In this document: positions 35,755-46,414 of the stretch, piece by piece
How the letters are laid out: the number at the start of each line of letters is the position of its first letter
How positions within the stretch are numbered: the first letter of the stretch is position 1
NCBI GenBank assembly: GCA_039619475.1
Contig: CM077116.1
Location: forward strand, 179,271,863-179,335,862
Length of the DNA: 64,000 nt
From: Icerya purchasi
Taxonomy: Eukaryota > Arthropoda > Insecta > Hemiptera > Monophlebidae
Reading direction: 5' to 3'
Notes under the pieces: model-generated
Seen by the model: only the letters and a program-made list of their open reading frames with translations
Told to the model about the DNA's origin: nothing
The model's database searches: none
Made by a program: the position numbers and the translations under genes

Positions 35755-37245
35755 GCAACTGAATTCTTGAAGTTTATGAACCAACTGCGGTCTTGAAAGA
35801 CTCACCGTGTGAATTTGAGTTCTTAAAACAACTATTGAGATTCCAAACTTCCTTTAGCTATGTGTTTCTATTAAATTTAGAACAAAGAAGTCCCTGCAAG
35901 ATTTTCATTTGGTCCTTTCAAACAATTTTGGCATTTTATCACGATTCTGATGAGGATCTCTTGGAAAGAAACGTGGAACTTCATTTCGTTCTTTAACTTC
36001 TAATTTGCATTTTCTATTCCACCAGAAAGTTGGTAGCCTTTTATACAATAATACTCTATTTTGTGACAATGCTAGAACTCAATCACGAAGAGCAGAATAT
36101 TTGCCCGGAACGTTGTTTATATTAAGTTTGTTATTTCTAATTTTTAATCAGTTAGATCACGAAATTTATTTCATTTACATTGTATAGTGGTATATTGAGC
36201 TGCTTGTATTTCTAGTATTCATGATGAGAAAGGGATCGCTACCTAATGAAGGATAGAAAAACTCTCTTTAAACTATCACGGAACAATGAAATTAATTCGA
36301 AGGTTAAAATATTAACCTGCAGCGGATTTCCGAGTTAAAACCGTCAATCATTAAATATAAGGCTGAGTGTAAGAGATGATAGTACAGCCATCCCTCGGTC
36401 TAGCCGTGAACATAGCCGCAACATTCATTTAATGTATTGAAATCGCTGTCTAAAACAATGGCTATGTACCTGAAATTTTCTAATTCGTTTAGAAAGAGGA
36501 AATAATCGATAGAATAACTGAAAAGAGAGACTAGTACGAAACGGATATTCCTGTAAATTATCCGATAGCAACGTATCACCGTTCATTTTAAGCGAAAGAT
36601 CGAAGTACTAATCGGTTTGGATCGATATAATCCATTTTTCTTACACTTTTCGGTTTAATATGAGGTTCATTGTTTTGATTCATCTGTGGAATGGTAGAAA
36701 TATCATTTTCTTCAGTCAGCACTGAAAAACGGATTTTCCCTAATAATGGTATAAGAATACGAGTTTTCCTAACGATCAAAAGAGGGGATAGTTGTAATGG
36801 AGCTCCTTAAGATTGTGTGATACCGTATGTTCGATTATCCGGATTTGCCTCTTCCAGATACACGAGTTGTCTGCGGGCCGACTTTACACTACCTAGCTAA
36901 ATGACCGTATCTCAGACGTATGCAATCCTGCCGCGTTCATATGAGGATTCACAGACAAACCCTACATTCCATAAAAATATATGTGACGGACGACGAATGT
37001 CCCTCAAGCGTGATTAGAACAGAAGAGCTAGGAGTGTAATTAGCTTCGTTGTTAACGATAGCCCGTCTATTTAATTGCCTAACATAATTAAGCGGGAAAG
37101 AGTAACAGTCGATTATATCGATAACCTGATCTTCATAGTACTTTTTGCGTACGCCTCACGCCTCCCGGGTGGACCGGAATGTAAACTTCACAAGAGTTCG
37201 TTTAAGATTAAATTATTAGCAGAATACGATGACGACTAGTGAACT
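35755..37245. other. About 1.5 kb without recognisable genes
   Basis: Short frames such as 35793-35996 and 36588-36779 show no motif. No repeats were noticed. Part of this could be unique host DNA next to the helicase-like exon. Confidence 0.35.
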
Positions 37246-37248
37246 ATA

Positions 37249-37560
37249 TTACCTTATTTCGGCGTACCTTTTTAATTTCCATAATATCGCGCCGTTCACG
37301 ATACCGTCGGTGACGTCGATGTTTACTCGCCCCATGTACGGCTTGTCAATAAGGAGCTCGATCTTGTATGGTAGACCACCCGTCTCGTCGAGCTTCATCT
37401 TGTGCACCTTGGTGCGAGCCGACGCGAGTTGGTCTCTCGTTCGCGCACCGGCGTACACGTCGTCCGCGATGTGCGTCTCGTAATAACACTTTTCATGGAA
37501 AAGAAACAGTGTACACGAGACTAAAGTTACATTTAATTTATAATTACTATGGTAATTGTT
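37249..37560 (-). pseudogene. Fragment of a PIF1/Helitron-type helicase
   Basis: The minus-strand frame reads YYETHIADDVYAGARTRDQL, then KVHKMKLDETGGLPYKIELL, IDKPYM and VNIDVTDGIVNGA. The LPY...L..gKPYM...N.DV.DGLVNGA stretch is the C-terminal region of PIF1-like helicases, including those in Helitron Rep/Hel proteins, where it binds DNA after the ATPase core. Codons are GC-richer than the surroundings. After KLK an AAAAAGGTACGC sequence could be a splice donor; otherwise a stop follows at YAEIR. No Walker motifs are in the window. It is either one exon of a gene or a broken relic. Confidence 0.5.
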
Positions 37561-37984
37561 TTGTGCGCTCAGAAAATGTAAACAAGGAAATGACGTGTGA
37601 AATACACAGCCCTACGGTTTTCATAAGAATTCCGTTATAGAAAACACTTCTCCATTTTGTGACGCTTTTCGAGTTTATGTGACAAAGTAAAGAGACGTGA
37701 AAATATTAGTAATCAGTCGCATCCAAGTAATGACATGAAGTGTTCGTAACGATTTTCCGTGACGCTCCATTTCGTGACGCTTATTTGGTAACGCTTTTCA
37801 AGTTTATGTGCCAAAGCAAAGACATAAAAATGTCAAAATGATTCATATGTATTCTGAAATAAATACGGCGTGCTACGTGAATAACTCTTAATTTTTTTTG
37901 TAAATATGACGATATTAATTGACAATTCACATTGGCTTATAATATGCATAGCGCAAAAAAATGCACTTAATTTAATAGATAGAA

Positions 37985-39215
37985 CTAAAGAGCCAGGCGG
38001 TTAGAAATAGAACTCACAAAAAACAGCAGCAGCCCAACAATTGAAGGCAATGGGAAGAAAAGGACATAGGTAGCGTTAACGGGAGTAGAAAGACTCAAAG
38101 CTAAAAGTTGGGCGTATAGAAGGGAGCGTTCGTTAAGGAGTGCAGAACATTCGAAAAGGATGTGATTTGAATCACAAATAGAAGGAGGCTCAGGAGCATG
38201 TAGAGTGCAGAAAAGAGAAGGGGACAAAGCGAATCGAAAACGAGAAGAGGAAAGTAGAGAATGATTGATCCTAAGTGTAATTAAGGAAACAACAGTGGAA
38301 CGATGGCAGACAGGAATAGAATGAAACCAAGGTAGGAAACAGGGAACCTGTAGAGTAAGACGGTACTGCGAAAAGCGATTTGAGAATAAAGATGGATACA
38401 CATGTCCAGCTAAAGTCTGGCGTGATTGGAGCGTGATAGGGAATGAATGTCTGAAGAAGAGAAAGAGTCGAGGAAAGAACCGTTGCGGGCGGCCGAGTGG
38501 GCTAGAGAGTCAGCTGAGAGTCATTGCCTTCTCTATTGGAGTGATTAGGAACCCATAGAAAGTCTATGAGGATAGAACGGGACGAGAACAAAGTGAAGAC
38601 GGGAGATCGAATTGAGAAAATGATACTGTCAGAGGAATGAGAAGGAGGAGAGGAGATGGCTTGAAAAACGCTTTTAGAATCGGAAACGATCAAGAATTTT
38701 CGAACCCCACTTGTAGAGAATATAAAATAAATGGCATGAAGAATTGAAATCAATTCGGCCGAGAAGATAAAGCAGAAAGAAGGAAGTCTGAAGGTCTCAG
38801 AGTGCAGGAACGAAAGAAACGTAAACGCACCATCCACGCCCTCATCACTCTTGGAATAAGACATGAGAAGGCAAAGAAGAGTCCAGTAGATGAAGGAATT
38901 CGTAGTTGACTACATTGTGAGAGGAAGTATTAGCCCAGATCGGAAGGGAGGAAAAATTGATAGGGTGCCATATGCTATTAAAATCATAAGAAAAGTAAGG
39001 AAGACTGTTATAAGAGGAAACGTGGGGAAAAACTTCGGAAAGGCGAGCAGCTATATGCGACAAAATCCGGTTTCTATGGGGCGCTAAGCGTCCCAGTTGG
39101 TTTTTGATATGAAGATAGAAAGGAATAAGATTGGATGAAGAAATGGAGAGGCGTTTTATTAAAAAGCGATAATCGAGGAGTGAACGACGAATGAATAGAG
39201 GTAACAACTTTTTCT
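37985..39215 (-). mobile_element. LINE family A fragment (connection, RNase H, tail)
   Basis: Minus strand. The connection region is at 39207-38845 (RRSLLDYRFLIKRLSISSS). RNase H at 38864-38502 has FIFSAELISILHA and IVSDSKSVFQA, supplying the Glu and the second Asp, but the last box is eroded to WVPNHSNREGNDS. The C-terminal tail at 38401-37985 has LRINHSLLSSSRFRF and CDSNHILFEC. Frame changes separate the blocks. There is no poly(A) tail at 37985, so the 3' UTR is lost. Confidence 0.8.
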
Positions 39216-39960
39216 TTCTTCACTTTATTAACAAAATTACATACATATCGTTATTTATTGTTTATTCGATGGTGGTAACTTTTCAAGCGATCGCTGCTTT
39301 CGAATGGCCGCTGATTAATGTCCCCCAAGATGTACTATTATAGATTACTGAAATTTAAGGTCAATAATATAAAATTACCATCTAGGCGAAAAATTCGATT
39401 AACAAGAAACCAAAGTAATACATACTACATCTATCCTAGAGGGACAAATCTACGAATTGATAATACGGATGATTCAGTTTTAATTAAATTAATAAGTACA
39501 ATCCCTAATCGTATATCAAACGATAAAAAACCTTGATGTGTGGAAAAAAGGAAGTAGGGAGGAGGCTGAAAGAATGGTGTAAAGAATAAAACCCAAGATA
39601 CGTTTCGAATCATTCTATTTTATAATTTTCTTTTATTGTTCTCTTTTTATTTATCTGTTCTCGTCCTTTCTTGTTTCCTTTCCCTGTCGTTTACCTTTAA
39701 AGTAAGATCAGGTTTTTTTATTTGAAGATATTTAGCTGTTCTCATCTATCGGTGTGCAGATGAGTATTTGTATGTGCGTACTATGTTATAATTTATATAA
39801 TCTTTTTGTAAGTTGTCTAATACATATTATGATGTATAGGATAGGCAAGAATAGTTGTAATTTTGTATTTTGAATAAACGTTAATAAGAGTGTTGGGCAC
39901 TCATACACGACTCTTGCCTTGTGAACTTATTCAAAAAAAAAAAAAACAAAAAAAAAAAGG
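39216..39960 (+). mobile_element. LINE family E 3' end, copy 2 (CR1-like)
   Basis: The plus-strand frame 39318-39536 ends a LINE ORF2. TRNQSNTYYIYPRGTNLRI followed by LIKLISTIPNRIS resembles the TRN...YxxPRxRTNxxxxS...WNxLP C-terminus of CR1/L2-type proteins. The 3' UTR ends GAATAAAC, GTGTTGGGCACTCATACACG, TTGCCTTGTG and an A-rich run (39933-39958), colinear with copy 1 at 35290-35754. Confidence 0.6.
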
Positions 39961-40710
39961 TGTGCAAACAAATACCTATTTTAAAATCTCATGATTTGAA
40001 ATTATAATTAAATGCGTTCTCAAATGAGAGACTACCCGTCGCCAGTCAGACGCAACATTTGAAAAAATACTAAATAAGTAGACTTAAACGGTTCAGCTGA
40101 AAACAAACTTATTTATAGCTGAAAAAGTTTCATTTGTATATTTTTGTCTCTGGAATTAGGTACGACTTGATTTAATAAAGTTTTTGTATTCATAATGATA
40201 ATAAGGAGCTTAAATTGACTGGCTTAATTGCGAACCGTAGACTGACGAAGAATATACGCGTGTTCCACTTAAGATTGTGTACGGAAAATTAACGGCCGCA
40301 GTGAAAAACTTGATGAAAGAAAACCACAGAATTTATCCGAATTAAAATTGAAACTTTCAATTCGAAAACACATTCAACCGCAGCAGCTTTTTTCTTTAGT
40401 TTCCGATATTATTTTAAGGGGAGGGGGGGGGGGGGGTAAAGTTAATTTCGGTAAAAAAAGGCTCATTTTCAATAATTTTTCTTTATGCTCCAATGAATGC
40501 AAATATATTTTATTAAGTGTAATACAATAAAGTAACATTTGAACAATATTTTCTGAAATTTTAAATAAGAAATATTAAAAAATCAGCCGTTAGCAGCAAA
40601 TCTTCGAAGAAGCCTCAAAAAAAAGTTGTTTTGCGGTGGACACTATATCTCACCACTGGTTATCTGAAATCAAAAAAATCAAAATGCTACTGATAGTTAA
40701 TCATTTTCTG

Positions 40711-40864
40711 GAGGTAACGCTGGGAGGATTTTTTTTTTTTTGATTTTTTAATTTTTGTTAACACTTGGAAGTCAAAAACGCGATTTTCGCCATCAAAATC
40801 GACAAATTTTTTATTGTAAAATAAGTAATAATTAAAAAAAAAAAAACCCTCCCAGCGTTACCTC
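40711..40864. repeat. Internal hairpin inside the TTAA element
   Basis: GAGGTAACGCTGGGAGG at 40711 and its complement CCCTCCCAGCGTTACCTC ending at 40864 form arms of about 36-43 bp including T/A runs, around a spacer of about 75 bp. This is subterminal in the transposon and may be a transposase-binding or regulatory structure; that role is a guess. Confidence 0.7.
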
Positions 40865-41037
40865 GTAATTGATGTGCAGAAACACTGTACAAAATTTCAA
40901 AAGAATCGGTGCATTAGTTTTCGAGTTACAGTGTCCACGGACTTTAAAAATGTCAAGTGCGAGAAAAAGGCTTTAAAGTTTTGTGTACAAAAAAATTTGA
41001 CTTAAAGATCAGTACGCGAGTGTTTCTTCTAATATAC

Positions 41038-41772
41038 TTATTCAGAGTCATCGATGCTAAGCCCATAAAGCTCACAGCTTTCAGCTGTAAAATCTAAGGC
41101 AGCTTTTTGCTCTTGTCAATGTAGAATTCTGCCTTCTTTACTTTCAAGTGCAGCTTGTTGCTCCACTCTGTTTATGCGCGTTCAATCTACCATGCCTGTC
41201 CATTCATGAGAACTTGACCCTGTACTGATGTTTATCTCTTGCATAAATGAGAGCAAAGCAAAACAGCCCTCATTCAACATACATGAAGCCACATGAGCTA
41301 GGATTTCAACAACAGTTAAGGTACCATTCAGTGATTTTAGGGTAATTTTCCAGATGAGTTGATTCAAACTCTCACTGTTGTTTTGAGTGAATACTCCAAG
41401 ATATCGCTGCAGAAGTGCTCCCTTACTCAAGTCTTCATATATCGGTTTAATTTCTTCAGAAACGTCACTTGGAAGTGCAGTGTAACTGTGTTTGAATTAC
41501 TTCAGGGCATTTGCAGCTGCAGCTTTCTGCCATTCATACCACGAGTCTTGGCCGCTCGGGAATTTGTCGTGCTGCGGTTTCTCGTCCATCGAACAGTAAT
41601 GGTAGTAAGTAGCCCAAATGGCACAAAAGTATTCAATTTTTTTTTTTTTGGACGATGAACCTTTTGCTTCGACATCGTCTGTCTTGCGTTTCTGTGGAGG
41701 TATTACTTTTTTTGATCGATCTAATCTGGAACTGGTACTCTTGCGATCTTCTCTACTAATTTTCTTCGGCAT
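41038..41772 (-). pseudogene. Truncated Mutator/Kolobok-like transposase
   Basis: ATG at 41772. The first 45 residues are Lys/Ser-rich (MPKKISREDRKSTSS, GSSSKKKKIEYF), then the C-terminal part of the transposase follows directly: CAIWATYYHYCS, KPQHDKFPSGQDSWYEWQ, an in-frame TAA after ANALK, PSDVSEEIKPIYEDLS, NNSESLNQLIWKI, CMLNEGCFALLSF, a TGA after GMVD, another stop, and the end at 41038-41040 after LSIDDSE. Full-length family members carry the catalytic core before the QDSW block. Here that core is missing, so the frame joins an N-terminal basic segment to the C-terminus. It is inactive. Confidence 0.75.
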
Positions 41773-42111
41773 TTTACTAATAATAAATACACAATCACAG
41801 CGAAACTAGAAAATACGAAGTTCAAAAGAGAACGAAACAGCTTCCAGGTAGCCGCGCTACGTAGCTGTCCAGTAGGTGTTCAAAACCGGAGCGGAGCACC
41901 GCTCACTCAAAACTCTATAGGTCCGTTAGTTTTGTTGCGATCGATTTCAAATTTTGACACAATAATCTTGAAATGTTTTACATTCATATAAGCAAATAAA
42001 AAAAAATGCAAAAAAAAAAGTTTAAAAACTTTACCTCCCCCCTTAATGTGTATACGCTTCTATTTTATTTTTTTTTTTGTTATGGAAATTTAATTTACAC
42101 GGTTGAAATTG

Positions 42112-42128
42112 TTGCTTTTCAATTGCAG
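42112..42128 (+). promoter_or_regulatory. Splice acceptor of the cystatin-like gene
   Basis: Pyrimidine-rich TTGCTTTTCAATTGCAG directly precedes the exon carrying the start codon at 42142. This implies an upstream 5' UTR exon, with the TTAA transposon sitting in or next to that intron. Confidence 0.6.
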
Positions 42129-42141
42129 GTCTAGTTGTACA

Positions 42142-42519
42142 ATGAAAGTTTTCTTCGTTTTCGTAACTTTGTTGATTCTTACTCAGTCTCCAGGAAATGC
42201 GGAGGTAACCGATCCGTGCCTTCCCCTAACCGATTTAGATGGCTTTACCCACTGGGAAATGGTGGACACGGAATCGGATAATGTTTTAAATGCAGCGAGG
42301 AACATAGTTAAACATTATTCATGGAAAATTAATTCCGACAGAAGCTTGTACCAACTACATTGCGCCCGAAAGCAGGTTTTAGGTGGAACTAACTGGCATA
42401 TCAATGTACTTGCGTACACTGATAAAGAGCTCGGAACTTTCGAAACGTGCTTTATTATGGCTTACCAAGCTCTGTCATCAAATGAATTTGTAATACGCGA
42501 CTACACTTGTAAGAAGTAA
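42142..42519 (+). CDS. Secreted cystatin-like cysteine protease inhibitor
   Basis: A 125-residue protein. Residues 1-20 (MKVFFVFVTLLILTQSPGNA) form a signal peptide with likely cleavage before Glu21. The rest fits a single cystatin domain: an N-terminal Gly region (LDGFTHWEMVD, 31-42), a long helix (DNVLNAARNIVKHYSW, 46-61), the QxVxG loop as QVLGG (78-82), beta strands (TNWHINVLAYTD) and a C-terminal strand ending DYTCKK. Cystatins insert the N-terminus and the QxVxG loop into the cleft of papain-like proteases. The second hairpin Pro-Trp is not evident. Cys26, 74, 103 and 123 could form two disulfides in an unusual arrangement. The start was chosen because the exon begins at 42129 and this is its first ATG. 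Coding is uninterrupted. It could act in haemolymph, gut, saliva or venom; the sequence does not say which. Confidence 0.8.
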   Translation: MKVFFVFVTLLILTQSPGNAEVTDPCLPLTDLDGFTHWEMVDTESDNVLNAARNIVKHYSWKINSDRSLYQLHCARKQVLGGTNWHINVLAYTDKELGTFETCFIMAYQALSSNEFVIRDYTCKK

Positions 42520-42565
42520 TTGTTTTCCGTTCTCGCGTTAATTTCTCTGTTTAATATGTGCAATT

Positions 42566-42571
42566 AATAAA
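42566..42571 (+). terminator. Polyadenylation signal AATAAA
   Basis: Lies 47 nt after the stop codon of the cystatin-like gene, giving a short 3' UTR. Confidence 0.65.
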
Positions 42572-45500
42572 CGACGAAATACTTGGCCTAAATTTTGTTT
42601 TCAACAATAAGTGCAAATGATTTTTCTTTTTTTGACCAATTCTAGATAGAACCCCCTCCCCCTCTCCGGGTGTATTATTAGCGAATTCTTCGTGAACTCT
42701 TTTGACGTGACTAAAATCCTTAAAACTTTCCCTCATGCAAATATTTTTTTTTTTTTTTATAATAAATAACATGAAAAGATGTCACTCATTAGCAGATGTT
42801 ACAGCAGAGGAAGGCGTAATAATCGTCTTTCCGTAATTTGCATCATTCCGATTTTTGTCAGAAGAACATTCCAAATTTATTTTTCAAACTCCGTTCAAGA
42901 ACCTTTTACCAAAATCAAAACATGACCTGTGACAATTTAGCAGTCAAAATCACAAAAAGAATACGAACGGCTCGATACCTAAAAGCGTTTTACAAGACAT
43001 CTTAACGCAGTTCGAACTATTCTTCATCTAACTTTTATCGTTAATAGTGTGTTGTTGCGTTTTAAAAATAACGATAACAAAGTAATAGCAAACACTGATA
43101 AAAAATTAGCGTAGCATAAAAAATTAATAGTGAATCGCATTATATAATTGCTGTAACGAGTCACGATATAATGGGACACGTAATTAAGAATCGACAGAAA
43201 CACATCAGGCTTTAGTCGACCATAAAGATCAACATGCGTGTTGCAGATGTGTCACAGTCACAGAGAATGTGAACAAAATAAATATTCTAAAAAAATACAA
43301 GAATAAATACTTGAAATTAGTCAGAAAGGTGAAACGGCACTGCTGGTTTTAAGCAGCGTTAATTTGTTTGCCGTTATGCACCAGCAATCGGGAGTTATAC
43401 AGATATTGTGCACATAAACCATAATAAATAAACGACCGATGTTCAGAGATAGCAGTGTAATCGCTGATCCACTTGCATCGGCAGATTTCCTTGGGATTTT
43501 TAAAAGGAACAGCTGGGTTTAAAAATTTTGTTTTTTTTTTCACGAAATCCATTACGCTACAAGGGTATGTCTTAACTGCAGTTTTCAATTACTATTTTCC
43601 TTTAAACAACGAAGTTGCTGAACCGGAGAATATTGTGAAAAAAAAAGTTAGACTCGGAGTACAAAATGATATTAAGGAAATAAAGTCTTGAAAGTTTTAT
43701 TACGCCGCAACTTTACGGCAAAATAGTTCCTATTACATGTGTCATTAAAGTAGTATTCATCAATTGGTAGTCTTAAATGAACTATCACGCGAGTGTTAAA
43801 TGCTCTGCAAAATTTTTTAACATGTAAAAACAAAAAAAAAACAATTCAAGTCAAATTATTCTTGCTAGTGAATTCTCCTCCGTTATCGTGTAAACACTTC
43901 GTTCTCGATGCAGTCTCAAAGATTACGTAAGCTCCTACACGGTAGGTGCTCTATCAGCACCATAAAAACTACCAGTACCTATACATGGATACACACTGGT
44001 ATCTGTAAGTTTTAGCGAGCTTATTGGATGTATCCTAAGGAAATGATAGTTTATGACCGTAGATATCCGCGTGGCCAATAATGCAGGACATTTCAAAAAT
44101 CCAAAAGTGCAATAAGGCAACTTAACGGCGAAAGATAACGAAACTTAGCACTAGGACAGCAACAGCTGATACCTACTACAAAGGGGTTATATACATATAT
44201 AGGATATTTACTGGACCGCTATTAGGCGGGGCAACATGTGTAAGTTTCGATTAGATGTCGCGTTCTGCGCTACATAAACTAAGAACAGCTGGTTTGCGTT
44301 CACAGGCCACCGAGTAAAAATATTCAAGGCCGCGGGGCGCCCGGTTGATGAGCGATTCTATCGGTTGACTTAGGAGAATTGATTTAATTTCATTCGATAA
44401 TATCGTTCTGTTATCTGGAAAAAAACGAAATACGCTAACGAATAATCGTATTTCTGATGTTTCCTTCTCCGCATTGTAGCCCGATGCTGAAATAATCGGC
44501 AAGCAAAGAACGTAACGTGTAGTATGCAAAGAATTACGAAGAAAATTGTGTTTATTAGCGGAAACGAAATAAAAAGTCACGCTAATGTCCGATCACGCTG
44601 AAAATATTCGAATTAAGTCAGCTCTGTAAAAGCTCAATCGGCCGAGCCACTTGTCGTTCAATGCGCCGCTTTTTGCGAGGATGCAAACGAGAAATGTTAC
44701 GAATGTGGATTTTTGCCTTTTGAAAATGTCATATTCTGCGAATTTTCTTCCTTCAAGAGTTCATAAATTACCCAAAAACAATATATATATGCTATCAATA
44801 ATTTGAGGCGATGGAAAATCGAACATCTTTTTTTAGTTTGTCGGAGAACTAAACGAAAAATGGACCGAAACACTAATATACTAATATTTTTCTTACGGTG
44901 TTTAGCATTGATTCCGAACTCATACAACAGTGGAATAGTTCAGCTAATTATTAGCGTAGATCATTTGACTTCGATAAAATGAACCACGCAACTTTTAAAA
45001 AAGCGCAGACAAAACCACCGCTAGTTTCATATCTTTTACGAGCAGCATAGCAGCTGCTTATTTGTTCCGATATCGGTTTTTTAATTGAAGTCAGATTTGG
45101 TGGAAACTTCTAAAATCGTGCTAAACCGTTCCATAACGACATCAGTAAATTATAAGATGATCGGAGTGAAGTCGAAGAGATCGTAGTAAAACGTATTTTA
45201 ATGTTTAGCCACCGATGCCGAGTACAAAACGTCTAAAAATGCAGCATACGCAATTAGGCAAGTTCGTAAAATTATAAAAAAAACATTTTGGCGCACAATG
45301 TGAATGACTTAGTAAGCAGAGCGGGTAACATGGAAACAAATTGTGCAAAAGTGATGTCGAACGGTTAATAATCCGGCGAGTATTACTGGTATATAGCACA
45401 GGCGTCGTAGAGAAATGTGTTGAGTGACGCCTGCGGTTAATGTCTGAAAGTGCAATAAAAAAGTGTTAGTTCGGTCTGATGATAGTTGGGAAAGTGAGGA

Positions 45501-46404
45501 AATTGAGGAAAGTGAGGAAAGTGAGGAAAGTGAGGAAAGTGAGGAAAGTGAGGAAAGTGAGGAAAGTGAGGAAAGTGTGAAATCGCAGAAAACAAGACGC
45601 TTTGACAATAAATAACCCGGTTAGTAGTAAAAGCGGGGGCGGCGACTAATCAGTCTGACATTTTATAAATAGTATCTCGATGAAGGCGCTGATACAAAGC
45701 TCTTTTGCAGTAACCGCAATGGGAAATACACCATTGTGTCGTCTGGCGAAGTAATCAGACAAAACCCCAAAATTGAAGTAGAAAAGTTGCAAGATAACCG
45801 CCGACGGTTAAAACTTGCAGCGCGATGGAAATGCTTTTTGACAATAGGCAAAGGGATGGAAAGTAAGTTCGACTGCTGTTACGTAGGCAATAAATGAACT
45901 AAAGTAAATGAGGCGAATGGGACTGTAATAAAATGAAATAAATCGACTTGCGCGGCGTCAAAATACGATCTAAATTAAACCAACAAAGAAACGAACTAAA
46001 TGAATTAAATTCATTCGGGGAATAAGCAAACTGAACTAAATGAAGTAGACGAAAAAGTAAATCTCGCAATGAAACGTAAAACGAACTATGGCCGTGGTAA
46101 ACTTTGTCGACTTACGGTTGCCGAAAAAAAAATTTATTTTTAATTATCGTTCCCTTTCTTCATTTTATTATTTTCTATTCCTCTCTCTAACTGATACGAA
46201 AATATTTGTAATTTACTTGCCCGACACATTTCATGTAACTGAGCGGAACACTTTCAAATTATACAACGAGTACATATATAGTCAAAAAGTAAATAAATAA
46301 ATAAAGCCCGAAATTATTGCAATGCTTTACACTGGACAGGTAAAAAAAATCAATTCTTTCAGAGTGGAATCTGGGCAAAGCTTGAATTTTTGAGTTACAA
46401 ATTT
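42572..46404. other. About 3.8 kb, non-coding apart from a 9-bp repeat
   Basis: No recognisable genes or transposon proteins. A 109-codon frame at 44580-44251 (minus) has no motif and is likely chance. The one distinct structure is the minisatellite at 45490-45577. Confidence 0.4.
45490..45577 (+). repeat. (GTGAGGAAA)n minisatellite, about nine copies
   Basis: Period 9 bp, almost perfect. In one plus-strand frame it encodes a Glu/Glu/Ser repeat continuing from RSDDSWESEEIEES and ending SVKSQKTRRFDNK before a stop. A one-base difference separates this frame from an ATG at 45440 (MSESAIKK). It may be a broken acidic-domain ORF or just a minisatellite. Confidence 0.8.
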
Positions 46405-46414
46405 CGTAATTGTT

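Larger units (their letters stand above)
40418..42042. mobile_element. TTAA-flanked DNA transposon, Kolobok/Mutator-like
   Basis: Bounded by TTAA at 40414-40417 and 42043-42046. Terminal inverted repeats begin GGGGAGG(G)n-GTAAAGTT on the left and GGGGGGAGGTAAAGTTTTT on the right, differing mainly in G-run length. TTAA target duplications are known for the piggyBac and Kolobok superfamilies. The encoded protein (41038-41772) is not piggyBac-like and resembles the Mutator-like transposase domain family, so a Kolobok-type element is the better guess. At 1,625 bp it is a deletion derivative. Its right end lies 86 bp upstream of the cystatin exon's splice acceptor. Confidence 0.75.

Noticed and set aside
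42103..42141. Upstream in-frame extension of the cystatin frame
   Set aside because: It begins with TTG and spans the splice acceptor; the exon starts at 42129 and the first ATG is 42142.
42142..42519. Cystatin as part of an integrated parasitoid-virus segment
   Set aside because: No other viral gene or segment boundary motif is visible nearby. A splice acceptor and polyadenylation signal fit a normal host gene.
44251..44580. 109-codon minus-strand frame
   Set aside because: No motif, signal peptide or context; length is within chance expectation for this composition.
45490..45577. CRISPR-like array
   Set aside because: Direct 9-bp tandem units without spacers; eukaryotic minisatellite.
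45309..45608. Minus-strand 99-codon frame rich in Ser-Ser-Leu
   Set aside because: It is only the complement of the 9-bp minisatellite; no gene context.
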